A stretch of DNA of 60,755 nucleotides from Pseudomonas corrugata (GTDB taxonomy: Bacteria; Pseudomonadota; Gammaproteobacteria; Pseudomonadales; Pseudomonadaceae): NCBI RefSeq assembly GCF_001269905.1, contig NZ_LHVK01000012.1, forward strand, positions 1-60,755, read 5' to 3'. Under the pieces are notes generated by a model, which saw only the letters and a list, made by a program, of their open reading frames with translations, did not search any database and was not told the origin of the DNA. A program made the translations under genes and the position numbers. Shown here in pieces: positions 33,528-41,925 of this stretch. Position 1 is the stretch's first letter. Each line of letters opens with the position of its first letter.

Positions 33528-35960
33528 ATGCCGGCCCCCGACTCCCTCCGCCCCTCCACTGAAACCCTGGTCAATGGCCTGAAGGTGACATTGCGTCATG
33601 CAGCCGGTCTCAAACGCAGCGCGGCCGTGCTGCGGGTAGCCGCCGGCAGCCATGATGCGCCATTGGCCTGGCCGGGCATGGCGCACTTCCTTGAGCACCT
33701 TTTCTTCCTCGGTACTGAGCGTTTTCCTGCGGGAGAACATTTGATGGCCTACGTGCAACGGCATGGCGGCCAGGTCAACGCACGCGCCAGCGAACGCACC
33801 ACGGACTTTTTCATCGAGCTGCCGCCTGCCGCCTTCGCCGGCGGACTGGACCGGTTGCAGGACATGCTTGTCCATCCGCGCCTGGACGAAGCCGACCAGT
33901 TGCGGGAACGAGAAGTGTTGCAGGCGGAGTTCATCGCCTGGTCCCAGGACCCGGCGGCCCAGCGCCAGATTTCCCTGCTGGAAGGCCTCTCGATGGTCCA
34001 CCCGCTGCGGGGTTTTCACGCCGGCAACCGTGACAGCCTGGCCGTGTCGCAGCCTGAATTCCAGACGGCACTGCAGGACTTTTATCGAGGGTTCTACCAC
34101 AACGGCCAAATGACCCTGAGCCTGGTTGGCCCGCAAAGCCTCGATGAGTTGAGCGCTCTGGCAGAATCATTCGGCAACGACCTGCCCGCCGGCGACGTAG
34201 CTGCCCGGCAGTCACCACCGAAACTGATGGAATCGGCCGATACCGGTTATCAACAGCTCAGCGACCGTCGCCTCGATCTGCTATTCGCCTTCGAAGACCT
34301 GCCCAGCGCTTCACCCCAAGCTTTGGATTTTCTTTGCACCTGGCTGAACACCGGCAAACCGGGCGGCTTGCTGGCCACGTTGCGCCAACGTGGTCTGGCT
34401 GACAGCCTCAACGCCACGCCGTTGTATGAATTTGACGGACAGGCGCTGCTGCACATCGAACTCAAGCTCGACGAGCCTCAACGGCACGACGAAATACAGC
34501 CGTTGCTGCGCGACTGGTTGGGATTTTTTGCCGCCCAGGATGACTGGGCGTCCTTGCGCAAGGAGTTGACCGCCCTGCTCCATTGCCGGCAAGCCACAGG
34601 ATCGGCGCTGCAACTGGCCCGCTCGGACAGTGAAAGTCGGGAAGAGCCCCTGTTGCAGAATGACCTCGAGCGACTCCGGGAAATCCTCAGGCAACTGCAC
34701 CCTGCGACTCACATCACTGAAAAATGGCAACTACCCGCGCCCAACCCGTTCCTGCAAACGGCCATCGAGCCACCCCGCGCCGGTCTGATACGCGGTCAGA
34801 CAAGCGCCCACCGCGGTTTACGGACCTTCGCCCAGGACCGCTCCCGGGGGCGACGCGACCGCTCACCCATGCAATTCAGACAGGGACTGACGGATCACCC
34901 CCGTGAAGGCGTGGTGTACCTGCGCTGGCGACTGGCGGCTCAAACGCCCCACGGTCTTCAATCCAGGCTGGAACAGCACCTGCAGGAATTGCGAGAGGAG
35001 GCCCGGCAGGCCGGTGTTGAAGTCACCATGGAGATCTCCGGAAACCAAAGCCTGCTGAAGCTGATCGGTTTGCAGGCACCGATACCGCTGGTGCTCGAAC
35101 AGGTCCTGACAAAGTTGGGGGAGCCGCTGCCCAACGCTGTAGACGAAACTCCGCTGATGCCGATTCGACATTTGTTGCAGGCGCTGGCGGATCACTGTCG
35201 ACCGTCGTCTCCACCAGAAACCAGGCCACGGCCCGACAGCGACCAAAGCCTGTGGGCGACCGCCGAATGGGACGGCTTGGCCATCGGCCTTTCTGAAACA
35301 GCCCAGGGCGCCATGGGGCCTGCCCTGGCCAGGGTCCCCGGCATTGCCGCCCAGCCAGTCAAGCCGGCGCCGCTCTTGGCGCAGCGTATCTGGCACAGGT
35401 TGCCGACCCAGGGCGACGAGCAGGCCGTGTTGCTGTTTTGTCCGACACCCACCCTGGCGTTGCCCAACGAAGCCGCCTGGCGGTTACTGGCACAGCTGTG
35501 TCAGACGCCGTTCTACCAACGCCTGCGGGTCGAGTTGCAGCTGGGCTACGCGGTGTTCAGCGGATTGAGGCAGATCGATGGGCAAACCGGTCTGCTGTTC
35601 GGTGTCCAGTCGCCCAGCGCCTCGGCGACTGAATTGATCACGCACATGGAACAGTTCCTGGAAGCGCTACCGCAACTGATCCGGCAGATCGACGATTCGA
35701 CCTTGTTCGGCCAACAACGGGCACTCGCCTCCCAGTTCCACAGCGACACCCTGCCCTGCGCCCAAGCGGCCGAACTGCTTTGGCAGGGTAAACTGGCCGG
35801 CCGCCCGTCGGATTACCTTGAGCAACTTTACGATGCGGTCGCCGGACTGAATCGCGAGCAATTGCTCGATGCCGCCCAACGCCTGATCGACGCCGAAGGT
35901 GGCCGGTATTGCCTGAGCAACGGTGTCTGCCCGGATGAACATTGGCACATAGCGGAATGA
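33528..35960 (+). CDS. pqqF: PqqF, M16 (insulinase-like) metallopeptidase of PQQ biosynthesis
   Basis: Zinc protease believed to cut the PqqA precursor or its crosslinked product. 810 residues from the ATG at 33528. The inverted zinc motif HFLEH is at 53-57, with the downstream glutamate in REREVLQAEFIAW. The C-terminal half is a degenerate second M16 repeat. Heads the pqqF-pqqABCDE cluster, the pseudomonad order. Confidence 0.94.
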   Translation: MPAPDSLRPSTETLVNGLKVTLRHAAGLKRSAAVLRVAAGSHDAPLAWPGMAHFLEHLFFLGTERFPAGEHLMAYVQRHGGQVNARASERTTDFFIELPPAAFAGGLDRLQDMLVHPRLDEADQLREREVLQAEFIAWSQDPAAQRQISLLEGLSMVHPLRGFHAGNRDSLAVSQPEFQTALQDFYRGFYHNGQMTLSLVGPQSLDELSALAESFGNDLPAGDVAARQSPPKLMESADTGYQQLSDRRLDLLFAFEDLPSASPQALDFLCTWLNTGKPGGLLATLRQRGLADSLNATPLYEFDGQALLHIELKLDEPQRHDEIQPLLRDWLGFFAAQDDWASLRKELTALLHCRQATGSALQLARSDSESREEPLLQNDLERLREILRQLHPATHITEKWQLPAPNPFLQTAIEPPRAGLIRGQTSAHRGLRTFAQDRSRGRRDRSPMQFRQGLTDHPREGVVYLRWRLAAQTPHGLQSRLEQHLQELREEARQAGVEVTMEISGNQSLLKLIGLQAPIPLVLEQVLTKLGEPLPNAVDETPLMPIRHLLQALADHCRPSSPPETRPRPDSDQSLWATAEWDGLAIGLSETAQGAMGPALARVPGIAAQPVKPAPLLAQRIWHRLPTQGDEQAVLLFCPTPTLALPNEAAWRLLAQLCQTPFYQRLRVELQLGYAVFSGLRQIDGQTGLLFGVQSPSASATELITHMEQFLEALPQLIRQIDDSTLFGQQRALASQFHSDTLPCAQAAELLWQGKLAGRPSDYLEQLYDAVAGLNREQLLDAAQRLIDAEGGRYCLSNGVCPDEHWHIAE

Positions 35961-36117
35961 TCATTACAGCGTCTGCAATGAGCTTTCTCGGAGAATCGAG
36001 GCGTGGAATTTTGTTTAATTTAGTAACATAGCAGCCTAAGCATCTGAACATCTCCGAACGGAGGTGGACTATATGTATAGATCTGAACCGTCCCACCCCA
36101 ACCAAAGGAGTATTTCC

Positions 36118-36192
36118 ATGTCCTGGTCCAAACCCGCATATATCGACCTGCGTATCGGTTTCGAAGTCACCATGTACTTCGCCAGCCGTTAA
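36118..36192 (+). CDS. pqqA: PqqA, precursor peptide of pyrroloquinoline quinone
   Basis: 24-residue peptide MSWSKPAYIDLRIGFEVTMY followed by FASR. E16 and Y20, the two residues that are joined to make PQQ, are present with the required three-residue spacing. AAAGGAG lies ten bases before the ATG. A strong terminator follows, consistent with production of much more pqqA than downstream message. Confidence 0.97.
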   Translation: MSWSKPAYIDLRIGFEVTMYFASR

Positions 36193-36247
36193 TTGCTGCG
36201 GTCGGTTGAACGCGCAGCAAACGCCTCGGTCATCCGGGGCGTTTTTT
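36193..36247 (+). terminator. Two hairpins between pqqA and pqqB, the second a terminator
   Basis: First hairpin TTGCTGCG/CGCAGCAA (36193-36220). The second, AACGCCTCGG-TCAT-CCGGGGCGTT with one G-T pair, is followed by TTTTTATTT (to 36247). It is a canonical rho-independent terminator inside the operon, 26 bases before pqqB, so expression of pqqBCDE must depend on read-through or another promoter. Confidence 0.85.
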
Positions 36248-36272
36248 ATTTCGGTTATCAGATGGAGCGGCC

Positions 36273-37184
36273 ATGTTCGTCCAGATTCTAGGTTCCGCCG
36301 CTGGCGGCGGTTTTCCTCAATGGAACTGCAATTGCGCCAATTGCGCAGGTTTTCGCAACGGCAGCCTGCGGGCCCTGGCGCGCACCCAGTCGTCCATCGC
36401 GATTTCCGATGACGGAGTGAGCTGGGTGTTGTGCAACGCCTCTCCGGACATCCGCGCCCAACTCCAGGGCTTCGCGCCGATGCAGCCTGGTCGGGCCCTG
36501 CGGGACACCGGCATCGGCGCGATCATCCTGATGGACAGCCAGATCGACCACACCACAGGCCTGCTCAGCCTGCGGGAAGGCTGCCCGCATCAAGTCTGGT
36601 GCACCGACATGGTCCATGAAGACCTGAGCAGCGGTTTTCCCCTGTTCAACATGCTGACCCACTGGAACGGTGGGCTGAGCTGGAACCGCATCGAGCTCGA
36701 CCAAAGCTTCACCGTGCCGGCCTGTCCGAACCTGCGCTTCACCCCGCTGCCCCTGCGCAGCGCCGCACCGCCCTATTCGCCACACCGCTTCGACCCGCAC
36801 CCAGGGGACAACATCGGCTTGATCGTCGAAGACCTGTGTACCGGGGGCAAGCTGTTCTACGCGCCAGGCCTGGGCAAGTTGGACGAAGCACTGTTGGAGA
36901 TCATGGCTGGCAGCGATTGCCTGTTGGTGGATGGCACGATGTGGGACGACGATGAGATGCAGCGTCGCGGCGTCGGCACCCGTACCGGGCGGGAAATGGG
37001 CCACCTGGCGCAGAACGGTCCCGGCGGCATGCTCGAAGTGCTGGAGCAACTGCCCGGACCGCGTAAGGTCCTTATCCACATCAACAATACCAATCCGATT
37101 CTTGATGAAGATTCACCAGAGCGGGCCGAACTTGTACGCCGAAAGATTGAAGTGGCCTACGACGGAATGAGTATTGAGTTGTAG
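36273..37184 (+). CDS. pqqB: PqqB, oxygenase/hydroxylase of PQQ biosynthesis
   Basis: 303 residues of the metallo-beta-lactamase fold; recent work assigns it an iron-dependent hydroxylation of the crosslinked Glu-Tyr intermediate. N-terminal VQILGSAAGGGFPQWNC with further cysteines (CNCANC), and the DSQIDHTTGLLSLREG motif with an aspartate/histidine pair. ATG preceded by GGAG. Confidence 0.96.
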   Translation: MFVQILGSAAGGGFPQWNCNCANCAGFRNGSLRALARTQSSIAISDDGVSWVLCNASPDIRAQLQGFAPMQPGRALRDTGIGAIILMDSQIDHTTGLLSLREGCPHQVWCTDMVHEDLSSGFPLFNMLTHWNGGLSWNRIELDQSFTVPACPNLRFTPLPLRSAAPPYSPHRFDPHPGDNIGLIVEDLCTGGKLFYAPGLGKLDEALLEIMAGSDCLLVDGTMWDDDEMQRRGVGTRTGREMGHLAQNGPGGMLEVLEQLPGPRKVLIHINNTNPILDEDSPERAELVRRKIEVAYDGMSIEL

Positions 37185-37199
37185 CAAGGGCGGGACGAT

Positions 37200-37330
37200 T
37201 GTGGGAGTGAGCGTGCGCTGTGTCAGCCTGGTTGTGCTGGCCGGGCTGGCCCCATCGCGAGCAGGCTCGCTCCCACAGTAGTCCGAGTGCGCCACAGAAC
37301 CCATGTGGGAGCGAGCCTGCTCGCGATGAG
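37200..37330 (+). repeat. Cluster of three REP units between pqqB and pqqC
   Basis: A degenerate unit at 37200-37219 (GTGGGAGTGAGCGTGCGC), an inverted full unit at 37252-37276 and a direct full unit at 37304-37327. It fills most of the 194-base pqqB-pqqC gap within the operon. Confidence 0.88.
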
Positions 37331-37378
37331 GCCAGCCCAGACGCCACAGAACCCACGGTTATTCCCCGGAGAACCGCA

Positions 37379-38131
37379 ATGACTGATACCCCCCTTTCCC
37401 CCGCCGAGTTCGAAGCGGCCCTGCGTGCCAAAGGCGCGTATTACCACATACATCACCCCTATCATGTGGCGATGTATGAGGGCCGTGCCACTCGCGAGCA
37501 AATCCAGGGCTGGGTCGCGAACCGCTTTTACTATCAGGTGAACATTCCGCTGAAGGATGCCGCGATCCTGGCCAACTGCCCGGATCGAGAGGTTCGCCGC
37601 GAGTGGATACAGCGCCTGCTCGACCACGACGGCGCCCCCGGTGAAGACGGTGGTATCGAGGCCTGGCTGCGGCTGGGCCAGGCCGTGGGACTGGACCCCG
37701 ATCAATTGCGCTCCCAGGAACTGGTGCTGCCAGGGGTGCGATTCGCTGTGGATGCTTACGTCAACTTCGCCCGCCGGGCCAGTTGGCAGGAGGCCGCCAG
37801 TAGCTCGCTGACCGAGCTGTTCGCCCCGCAGATCCACCAGTCCCGCCTGGACAGCTGGCCGCAGCATTATCCGTGGATCGACCCGGCCGGCTATGAGTAC
37901 TTCCGTACGCGCCTGGGCCAAGCCCGCCGTGACGTGGAGCATGGCCTGGCGATTACCTTGCAGCACTACACCACCCGCGCAGGCCAGGAGCGCATGCTGG
38001 AGATCCTCCAGTTCAAACTGGACATCCTCTGGAGCATGCTCGACGCGATGAGCATGGCCTACGAATTGAACCGCCCGCCCTATCACAGCGTGACCGGCCA
38101 ACGGGTGTGGCACAAAGGAATCCCCTTATGA
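37379..38131 (+). CDS. pqqC: PqqC, pyrroloquinoline-quinone synthase
   Basis: Cofactor-free oxidase that closes the ring and removes eight electrons from AHQQ to give PQQ. 250 residues; starts MTDTPLSPAEFEAALRAKG. Family segments include YYHIHHPYHV, NRFYYQ and LQHYTTRAGQ. The ATG at 37379 is preceded by GGAG; an earlier in-frame start would run through the REP units. Confidence 0.96.
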   Translation: MTDTPLSPAEFEAALRAKGAYYHIHHPYHVAMYEGRATREQIQGWVANRFYYQVNIPLKDAAILANCPDREVRREWIQRLLDHDGAPGEDGGIEAWLRLGQAVGLDPDQLRSQELVLPGVRFAVDAYVNFARRASWQEAASSSLTELFAPQIHQSRLDSWPQHYPWIDPAGYEYFRTRLGQARRDVEHGLAITLQHYTTRAGQERMLEILQFKLDILWSMLDAMSMAYELNRPPYHSVTGQRVWHKGIPL

Positions 38132-38403
38132 GTTTCGACCGCAGCAGAACCCCTCGCTGGCGCCCCGGCTATCGCTTCCAGTATGAACCGGCGCAGAAAG
38201 GTCATGTGTTGCTCTATCCTGAAGGCATGATCAAGCTCAACGACAGCGCTGCGCTGATCGGTGGACTGATCGACGGTGAACGGGATGTCACGACCATCAT
38301 CGACGAGCTGGCCAAGCAGTTTCCCGACGTGCCCGAACTCGGTGACGACATCGAGCAGTTCATGGAGGTCGCCCGTGCAGAGCATTGGATCGAACTTGCC
38401 TGA
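38128..38403 (+). CDS. pqqD: PqqD, peptide chaperone for PqqE
   Basis: 91-residue RiPP recognition element that binds PqqA and delivers it to the radical SAM enzyme PqqE. Starts MSFDRSRTPRWRPGYRFQYE. ATGA overlap with pqqC. Its 3' end overlaps the start of pqqE. Confidence 0.96.
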   Translation: MSFDRSRTPRWRPGYRFQYEPAQKGHVLLYPEGMIKLNDSAALIGGLIDGERDVTTIIDELAKQFPDVPELGDDIEQFMEVARAEHWIELA

Positions 38404-39526
38404 CAAGCCCGCGATCGGCTTGCCGCTGTGGTTACTGGCGGAGCTGACCTATCGTTGCCCGCTGCAATGCCCCTACTGTTCCAACCCGCTGGACTTCGCC
38501 GAGCAGGGCAAGGAACTGAGCACCGAGCAATGGTTCAAGGTATTTCGTGAAGCCAGGGAAATGGGTGCCGCGCAGCTGGGTTTTTCCGGTGGCGAACCGC
38601 TGGTGCGCCAGGACCTCGCCGAGCTGATCGGCGAGGCGCGCAAGCTGGGTTTCTACACCAACCTGATCACCTCCGGCATCGGTTTGACCGAACAGAAAAT
38701 CAGCGACTTCAAAAAGGCCGGCCTCGATCACATCCAGATCAGCTTCCAGGCCAGCGACGAGCAGGTGAACAACCTGCTGGCCGGCTCGAAGAAAGCCTTC
38801 GCACAGAAACTGGAAATGGCCCGGGCGGTGAAGGCCCACGGCTACCCGATGGTCCTCAACTTCGTCACCCATCGGCACAACATCGACAAGATCGACCGCA
38901 TCATCGAGTTGTGCATTGCCCTTGAAGCCGACTTCGTCGAACTCGCCACCTGTCAATTCTATGGCTGGGCGCAGCTCAACCGGGTGGGCCTGTTGCCTAC
39001 CCGGGAACAACTGGTGCGCGCCGAGCGCATCACCAATGAATATCGCGCCAGGCTCGAAGCCCAGGGCCATCCGTGCAAGCTGATCTTCGTCACCCCGGAC
39101 TACTATGAGGAACGCCCCAAGGCTTGCATGAACGGCTGGGGCAGCCTTTTCCTGACGGTGACACCGGACGGTACCGCACTGCCATGTCACGGCGCCCGAC
39201 AGCTACCGGTGCAATTTCCCAACGTGCGCGACCACAGCATGCAGCACATCTGGTACGACTCCTTCGGTTTCAACCGTTTCCGCGGCTACGACTGGATGCC
39301 CGAGCCATGTCGCTCCTGCGACGAAAAGGAGCAGGACTTCGGCGGTTGCCGCTGCCAGGCGTTCATGCTCACGGGCGACGCCAGCAATGCCGACCCGGTG
39401 TGCAGCAAATCCGCACATCACGGGGTGATTCTCAAGGCCCGGGAAGAAGCCGAGCACGCCACCCAGACCATCGAACAATTGGCCTTCCGCAATGAACGAA
39501 ACTCGCACCTCATCGCCAAAAGCTGA
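38375..39526 (+). CDS. pqqE: PqqE, radical SAM PqqA peptide cyclase
   Basis: Forms the carbon-carbon bond between Glu and Tyr of PqqA. 383 residues from a GTG at 38375, chosen because GGAGG lies six bases upstream inside pqqD; it overlaps pqqD by 29 bases. The radical SAM cluster ligands C28, C32 and C35 (CPLQCPYC) are followed by FSGGEPLVR. The C-terminal SPASM region has the cysteines of CHGARQ and CRSCDEKEQDFGGCRCQ. Confidence 0.96.
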   Translation: MQSIGSNLPDKPAIGLPLWLLAELTYRCPLQCPYCSNPLDFAEQGKELSTEQWFKVFREAREMGAAQLGFSGGEPLVRQDLAELIGEARKLGFYTNLITSGIGLTEQKISDFKKAGLDHIQISFQASDEQVNNLLAGSKKAFAQKLEMARAVKAHGYPMVLNFVTHRHNIDKIDRIIELCIALEADFVELATCQFYGWAQLNRVGLLPTREQLVRAERITNEYRARLEAQGHPCKLIFVTPDYYEERPKACMNGWGSLFLTVTPDGTALPCHGARQLPVQFPNVRDHSMQHIWYDSFGFNRFRGYDWMPEPCRSCDEKEQDFGGCRCQAFMLTGDASNADPVCSKSAHHGVILKAREEAEHATQTIEQLAFRNERNSHLIAKS

Positions 39527-41315
39527 GCCGTTCAGCGCCGCCCAGGCCGTTGCGGCGGGGATCGACTTCGCTGAATTGCAGGTCGGCCCACTGGGCCTGT
39601 TCTGGAACGAATATCGCCCGGAAGACGGGGCCTGCCGGATCTGGCAATGGCAAGACACCCAGGCCCGTTGCCTGACCCCGGACGGTTTCAGCGCACGCAG
39701 CCGGGTCTATGAATATGGCGGTGGATCGTTCTGCCTGGGCGACGATGGCGTGCTGTTCGTCAACGACGCGGACCAGCAGCTGTACCGCCAGTCCCTGAGC
39801 GGCGAGATGCCCGTGGCGTTGACGTCGGGCGACTGTCGATATGGCGATCTCAGTTTCGCCGCAGGCCAGGTATTGGCAGTGGAGGAACAGGCCAATCAAC
39901 ATCGCCTGGTAGCGATTGGCCTGGCAGATCGACAGCGGCGTCTACTGGTCGAAGGCGCTGACTTCTATGCCGCGCCAACCTTGAGTCCGAACGGCCAGCG
40001 ACTGGCCTGGATCGAGTGGAGCCGTCCGCATCAACCGTGGACGGCCACGCGCCTGATGCTGGCCGAACGCACCGCTACCGGTTGGGGTGAACCCCGTTGC
40101 GTGGCGGGCAGCGCTGAAGAAGAATCCATCCAGCAACCGCGTTTCGATAATGCCAACCGCTTGTACTGCCTGAGCGATCGCGGCGGCTACTGGCAGCCGT
40201 GGGTCGAGACGACCGACGGCCTGCAACCGCTGCCCTGCGCTGAAGCCGATCACGCTCCCGCGCCGTGGCAACTCGGCGGCTGCACTTGGTTGCCGTTAGA
40301 CAGCAGCACGTACCTGGCGAGCTGGACCGAAGCGGGTTTCGGGCGGCTTGGCCTGTGCCGCAGTGACGCGGGGGAGGAAGATTACACCGGCGCCTACACC
40401 CGCTTTCGCAGCCTGGCGCTGGACGAGCGGTTCATTTACGCCATTGTCGCATCTCCGGTCAGTCCTTGCGCAGTCATCGCGATTGAACGCCACAGTCACG
40501 ACACGCAGGTCCTGGCCGGAGGCGTCGCGCCTCTGCCCGTCGAACAGATCAGCCGCCCGCAGACCCTGCACTATCCGTCGACCTCGGGCATGGCCCATGG
40601 GTTCTTTTACCCAGCCATGGGGGCAGACACCAAGCCGCCATTGGTGGTCTTCATCCATGGCGGCCCCACCTCGGCCTGCTATCCCTTGTTCGATCCGCGC
40701 ATCCAGTACTGGACCCAGCGCGGCTTCGCCGTCGCGGACCTCAATTACCGTGGCAGCAGCGGCTACGGCCGGATCTACCGGCAAGCGCTGCATTTGAACT
40801 GGGGCGTGGTGGACGTCGAGGATGCCTGTGCGGTGGTTGGCTATCTGGACGAGCAGGGTCTGATCGATGGCCGCCGTGCGTTCATCCGCGGCGGCAGTGC
40901 CGGTGGCTATACGACGCTCTGCGCCCTGGCGTTTCATGACGTATTTCGTGCCGGCGCCAGCCTTTATGGAGTCAGCGATCCGGTCGCCCTGGGTCGAGCC
41001 ACGCACAAATTCGAAAGTGATTACCTGGACTGGCTGATCGGCGACCCGCAACGGGACGTCGAGCGTTACCGTGCCCGTACCCCGCTGCTGCACGCAGATC
41101 AGATCCACGCACCGGTTATCTTCTTTCAGGGCGAACTGGACGCCGTGGTCGTGCCGCAGCAGACCCGCGATATGGTCAGGGCGCTGAAAGACAACGGCGT
41201 GACGGTCGAAGCGCATTACTATCCGGATGAGCGTCACGGCTTTCGCAAGGCGGCGAACCAGGCCCACGCCCTCGAGCATGAGTGGTTGTTCTATCGGAAG
41301 GTGATGGCGTTGTAA
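39492..41315 (+). CDS. S9 prolyl oligopeptidase-family protein linked to pqq genes
   Basis: 607 residues: N-terminal seven-bladed propeller region (1-370) and C-terminal alpha/beta hydrolase with nucleophile S469 (GGSAGGY), a late aspartate in GELDAVVVPQ and catalytic histidine in DERHGF. Overlaps the end of pqqE by 35 bases and is thus translated with it. Homologues follow pqqE in many fluorescent pseudomonads; role in peptide trimming during PQQ production is inferred from position. No signal peptide is seen. Confidence 0.92.
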   Translation: MNETRTSSPKAEPFSAAQAVAAGIDFAELQVGPLGLFWNEYRPEDGACRIWQWQDTQARCLTPDGFSARSRVYEYGGGSFCLGDDGVLFVNDADQQLYRQSLSGEMPVALTSGDCRYGDLSFAAGQVLAVEEQANQHRLVAIGLADRQRRLLVEGADFYAAPTLSPNGQRLAWIEWSRPHQPWTATRLMLAERTATGWGEPRCVAGSAEEESIQQPRFDNANRLYCLSDRGGYWQPWVETTDGLQPLPCAEADHAPAPWQLGGCTWLPLDSSTYLASWTEAGFGRLGLCRSDAGEEDYTGAYTRFRSLALDERFIYAIVASPVSPCAVIAIERHSHDTQVLAGGVAPLPVEQISRPQTLHYPSTSGMAHGFFYPAMGADTKPPLVVFIHGGPTSACYPLFDPRIQYWTQRGFAVADLNYRGSSGYGRIYRQALHLNWGVVDVEDACAVVGYLDEQGLIDGRRAFIRGGSAGGYTTLCALAFHDVFRAGASLYGVSDPVALGRATHKFESDYLDWLIGDPQRDVERYRARTPLLHADQIHAPVIFFQGELDAVVVPQQTRDMVRALKDNGVTVEAHYYPDERHGFRKAANQAHALEHEWLFYRKVMAL

Positions 41316-41329
41316 GGAGATGAAGAACC

Positions 41330-41420
41330 TGTGGGAGCGAGCCTGCTCGCGATAGCGGTGGATCAGTCGACATCCATGTTGGATGACAGACAGCTATCGC
41401 GAGCAAGCTCGCTCCCACAT
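41330..41420 (+). repeat. REP inverted pair after the pqq operon
   Basis: GTGGGAGCGAGCCTGCTCGC at 41331-41350 and an inverse copy at 41396-41418 with one substitution (GCAAGC for GCAGGC). Lies between convergent genes. Confidence 0.9.
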
Positions 41421-41437
41421 GGGTTTTGCTGCAATGT

Positions 41438-41596
41438 TCAGCGCTTGGCGATGATATAGACCGCATGGACGATGCCGGGGATGTAACCCAACAGTGTCAG
41501 CAGAATATTCAGCCAGAAAGCCCCGCCGAAGCCGACTTGCAGGAACACGCCCAATGGCGGCAACAGAATGGCGATGATGATGCGAATGAAATCCAT
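41438..41596 (-). CDS. Pmp3/YqaE family small membrane protein
   Basis: 52 residues with two membrane helices, starting MDFIRIIIAILLPPLGVFLQ and containing the family loop GFGGAFWLNILLTLLGYIPG. The ATG at 41596 is preceded by AGGAG. A longer in-frame extension upstream has no ribosome binding site and does not resemble the family. Members in yeast and plants influence membrane potential and salt tolerance; the bacterial role is unclear. Confidence 0.93.
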   Translation of the reverse strand: MDFIRIIIAILLPPLGVFLQVGFGGAFWLNILLTLLGYIPGIVHAVYIIAKR

Positions 41597-41717
41597 GGTG
41601 GGCTCCTGATGGGCGATGGCTACATTGCCATATAGCACATTGACCCATGACCGCTCGTCAGGGTTCAAACCATCAGTGAGTAGGGCGAAGCCAGGCAGGA
41701 ACAAAAAACGCAGGCAA

Positions 41718-41740
41718 AAGAAAACCCCGCCGAAGCGGGG
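41718..41740 (-). terminator. Terminator on the minus strand downstream of the first acyl-CoA dehydrogenase
   Basis: On the minus strand CCCCGC-TTCG-GCGGGG followed by TTTTCTTTT. It ends transcripts from the acyl-CoA dehydrogenase that stops at 41926 before they enter the Pmp3 gene. Confidence 0.85.
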
Positions 41741-41925
41741 CTTTGCAGACTGTTTCCCTGATATCCCTTTCACTCCACCTTCCTGGCGGAATCCTACGTG
41801 TCCGTGTTGTTTCTCTGCGCATCCTGCGCGACGTCCATGTGAAGTAGATTAGCCTTGGATCCAATCAGCCGATAGAGGGAAATCGACGTCACGTAATGTA
41901 AGCATTTGCTTACATTGCCTCATAT

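Noticed and set aside
38276..38374. Earlier in-frame start for pqqE at 38276
   Set aside because: It would overlap most of pqqD and has no ribosome binding site, whereas the GTG at 38375 has GGAGG at ideal spacing.
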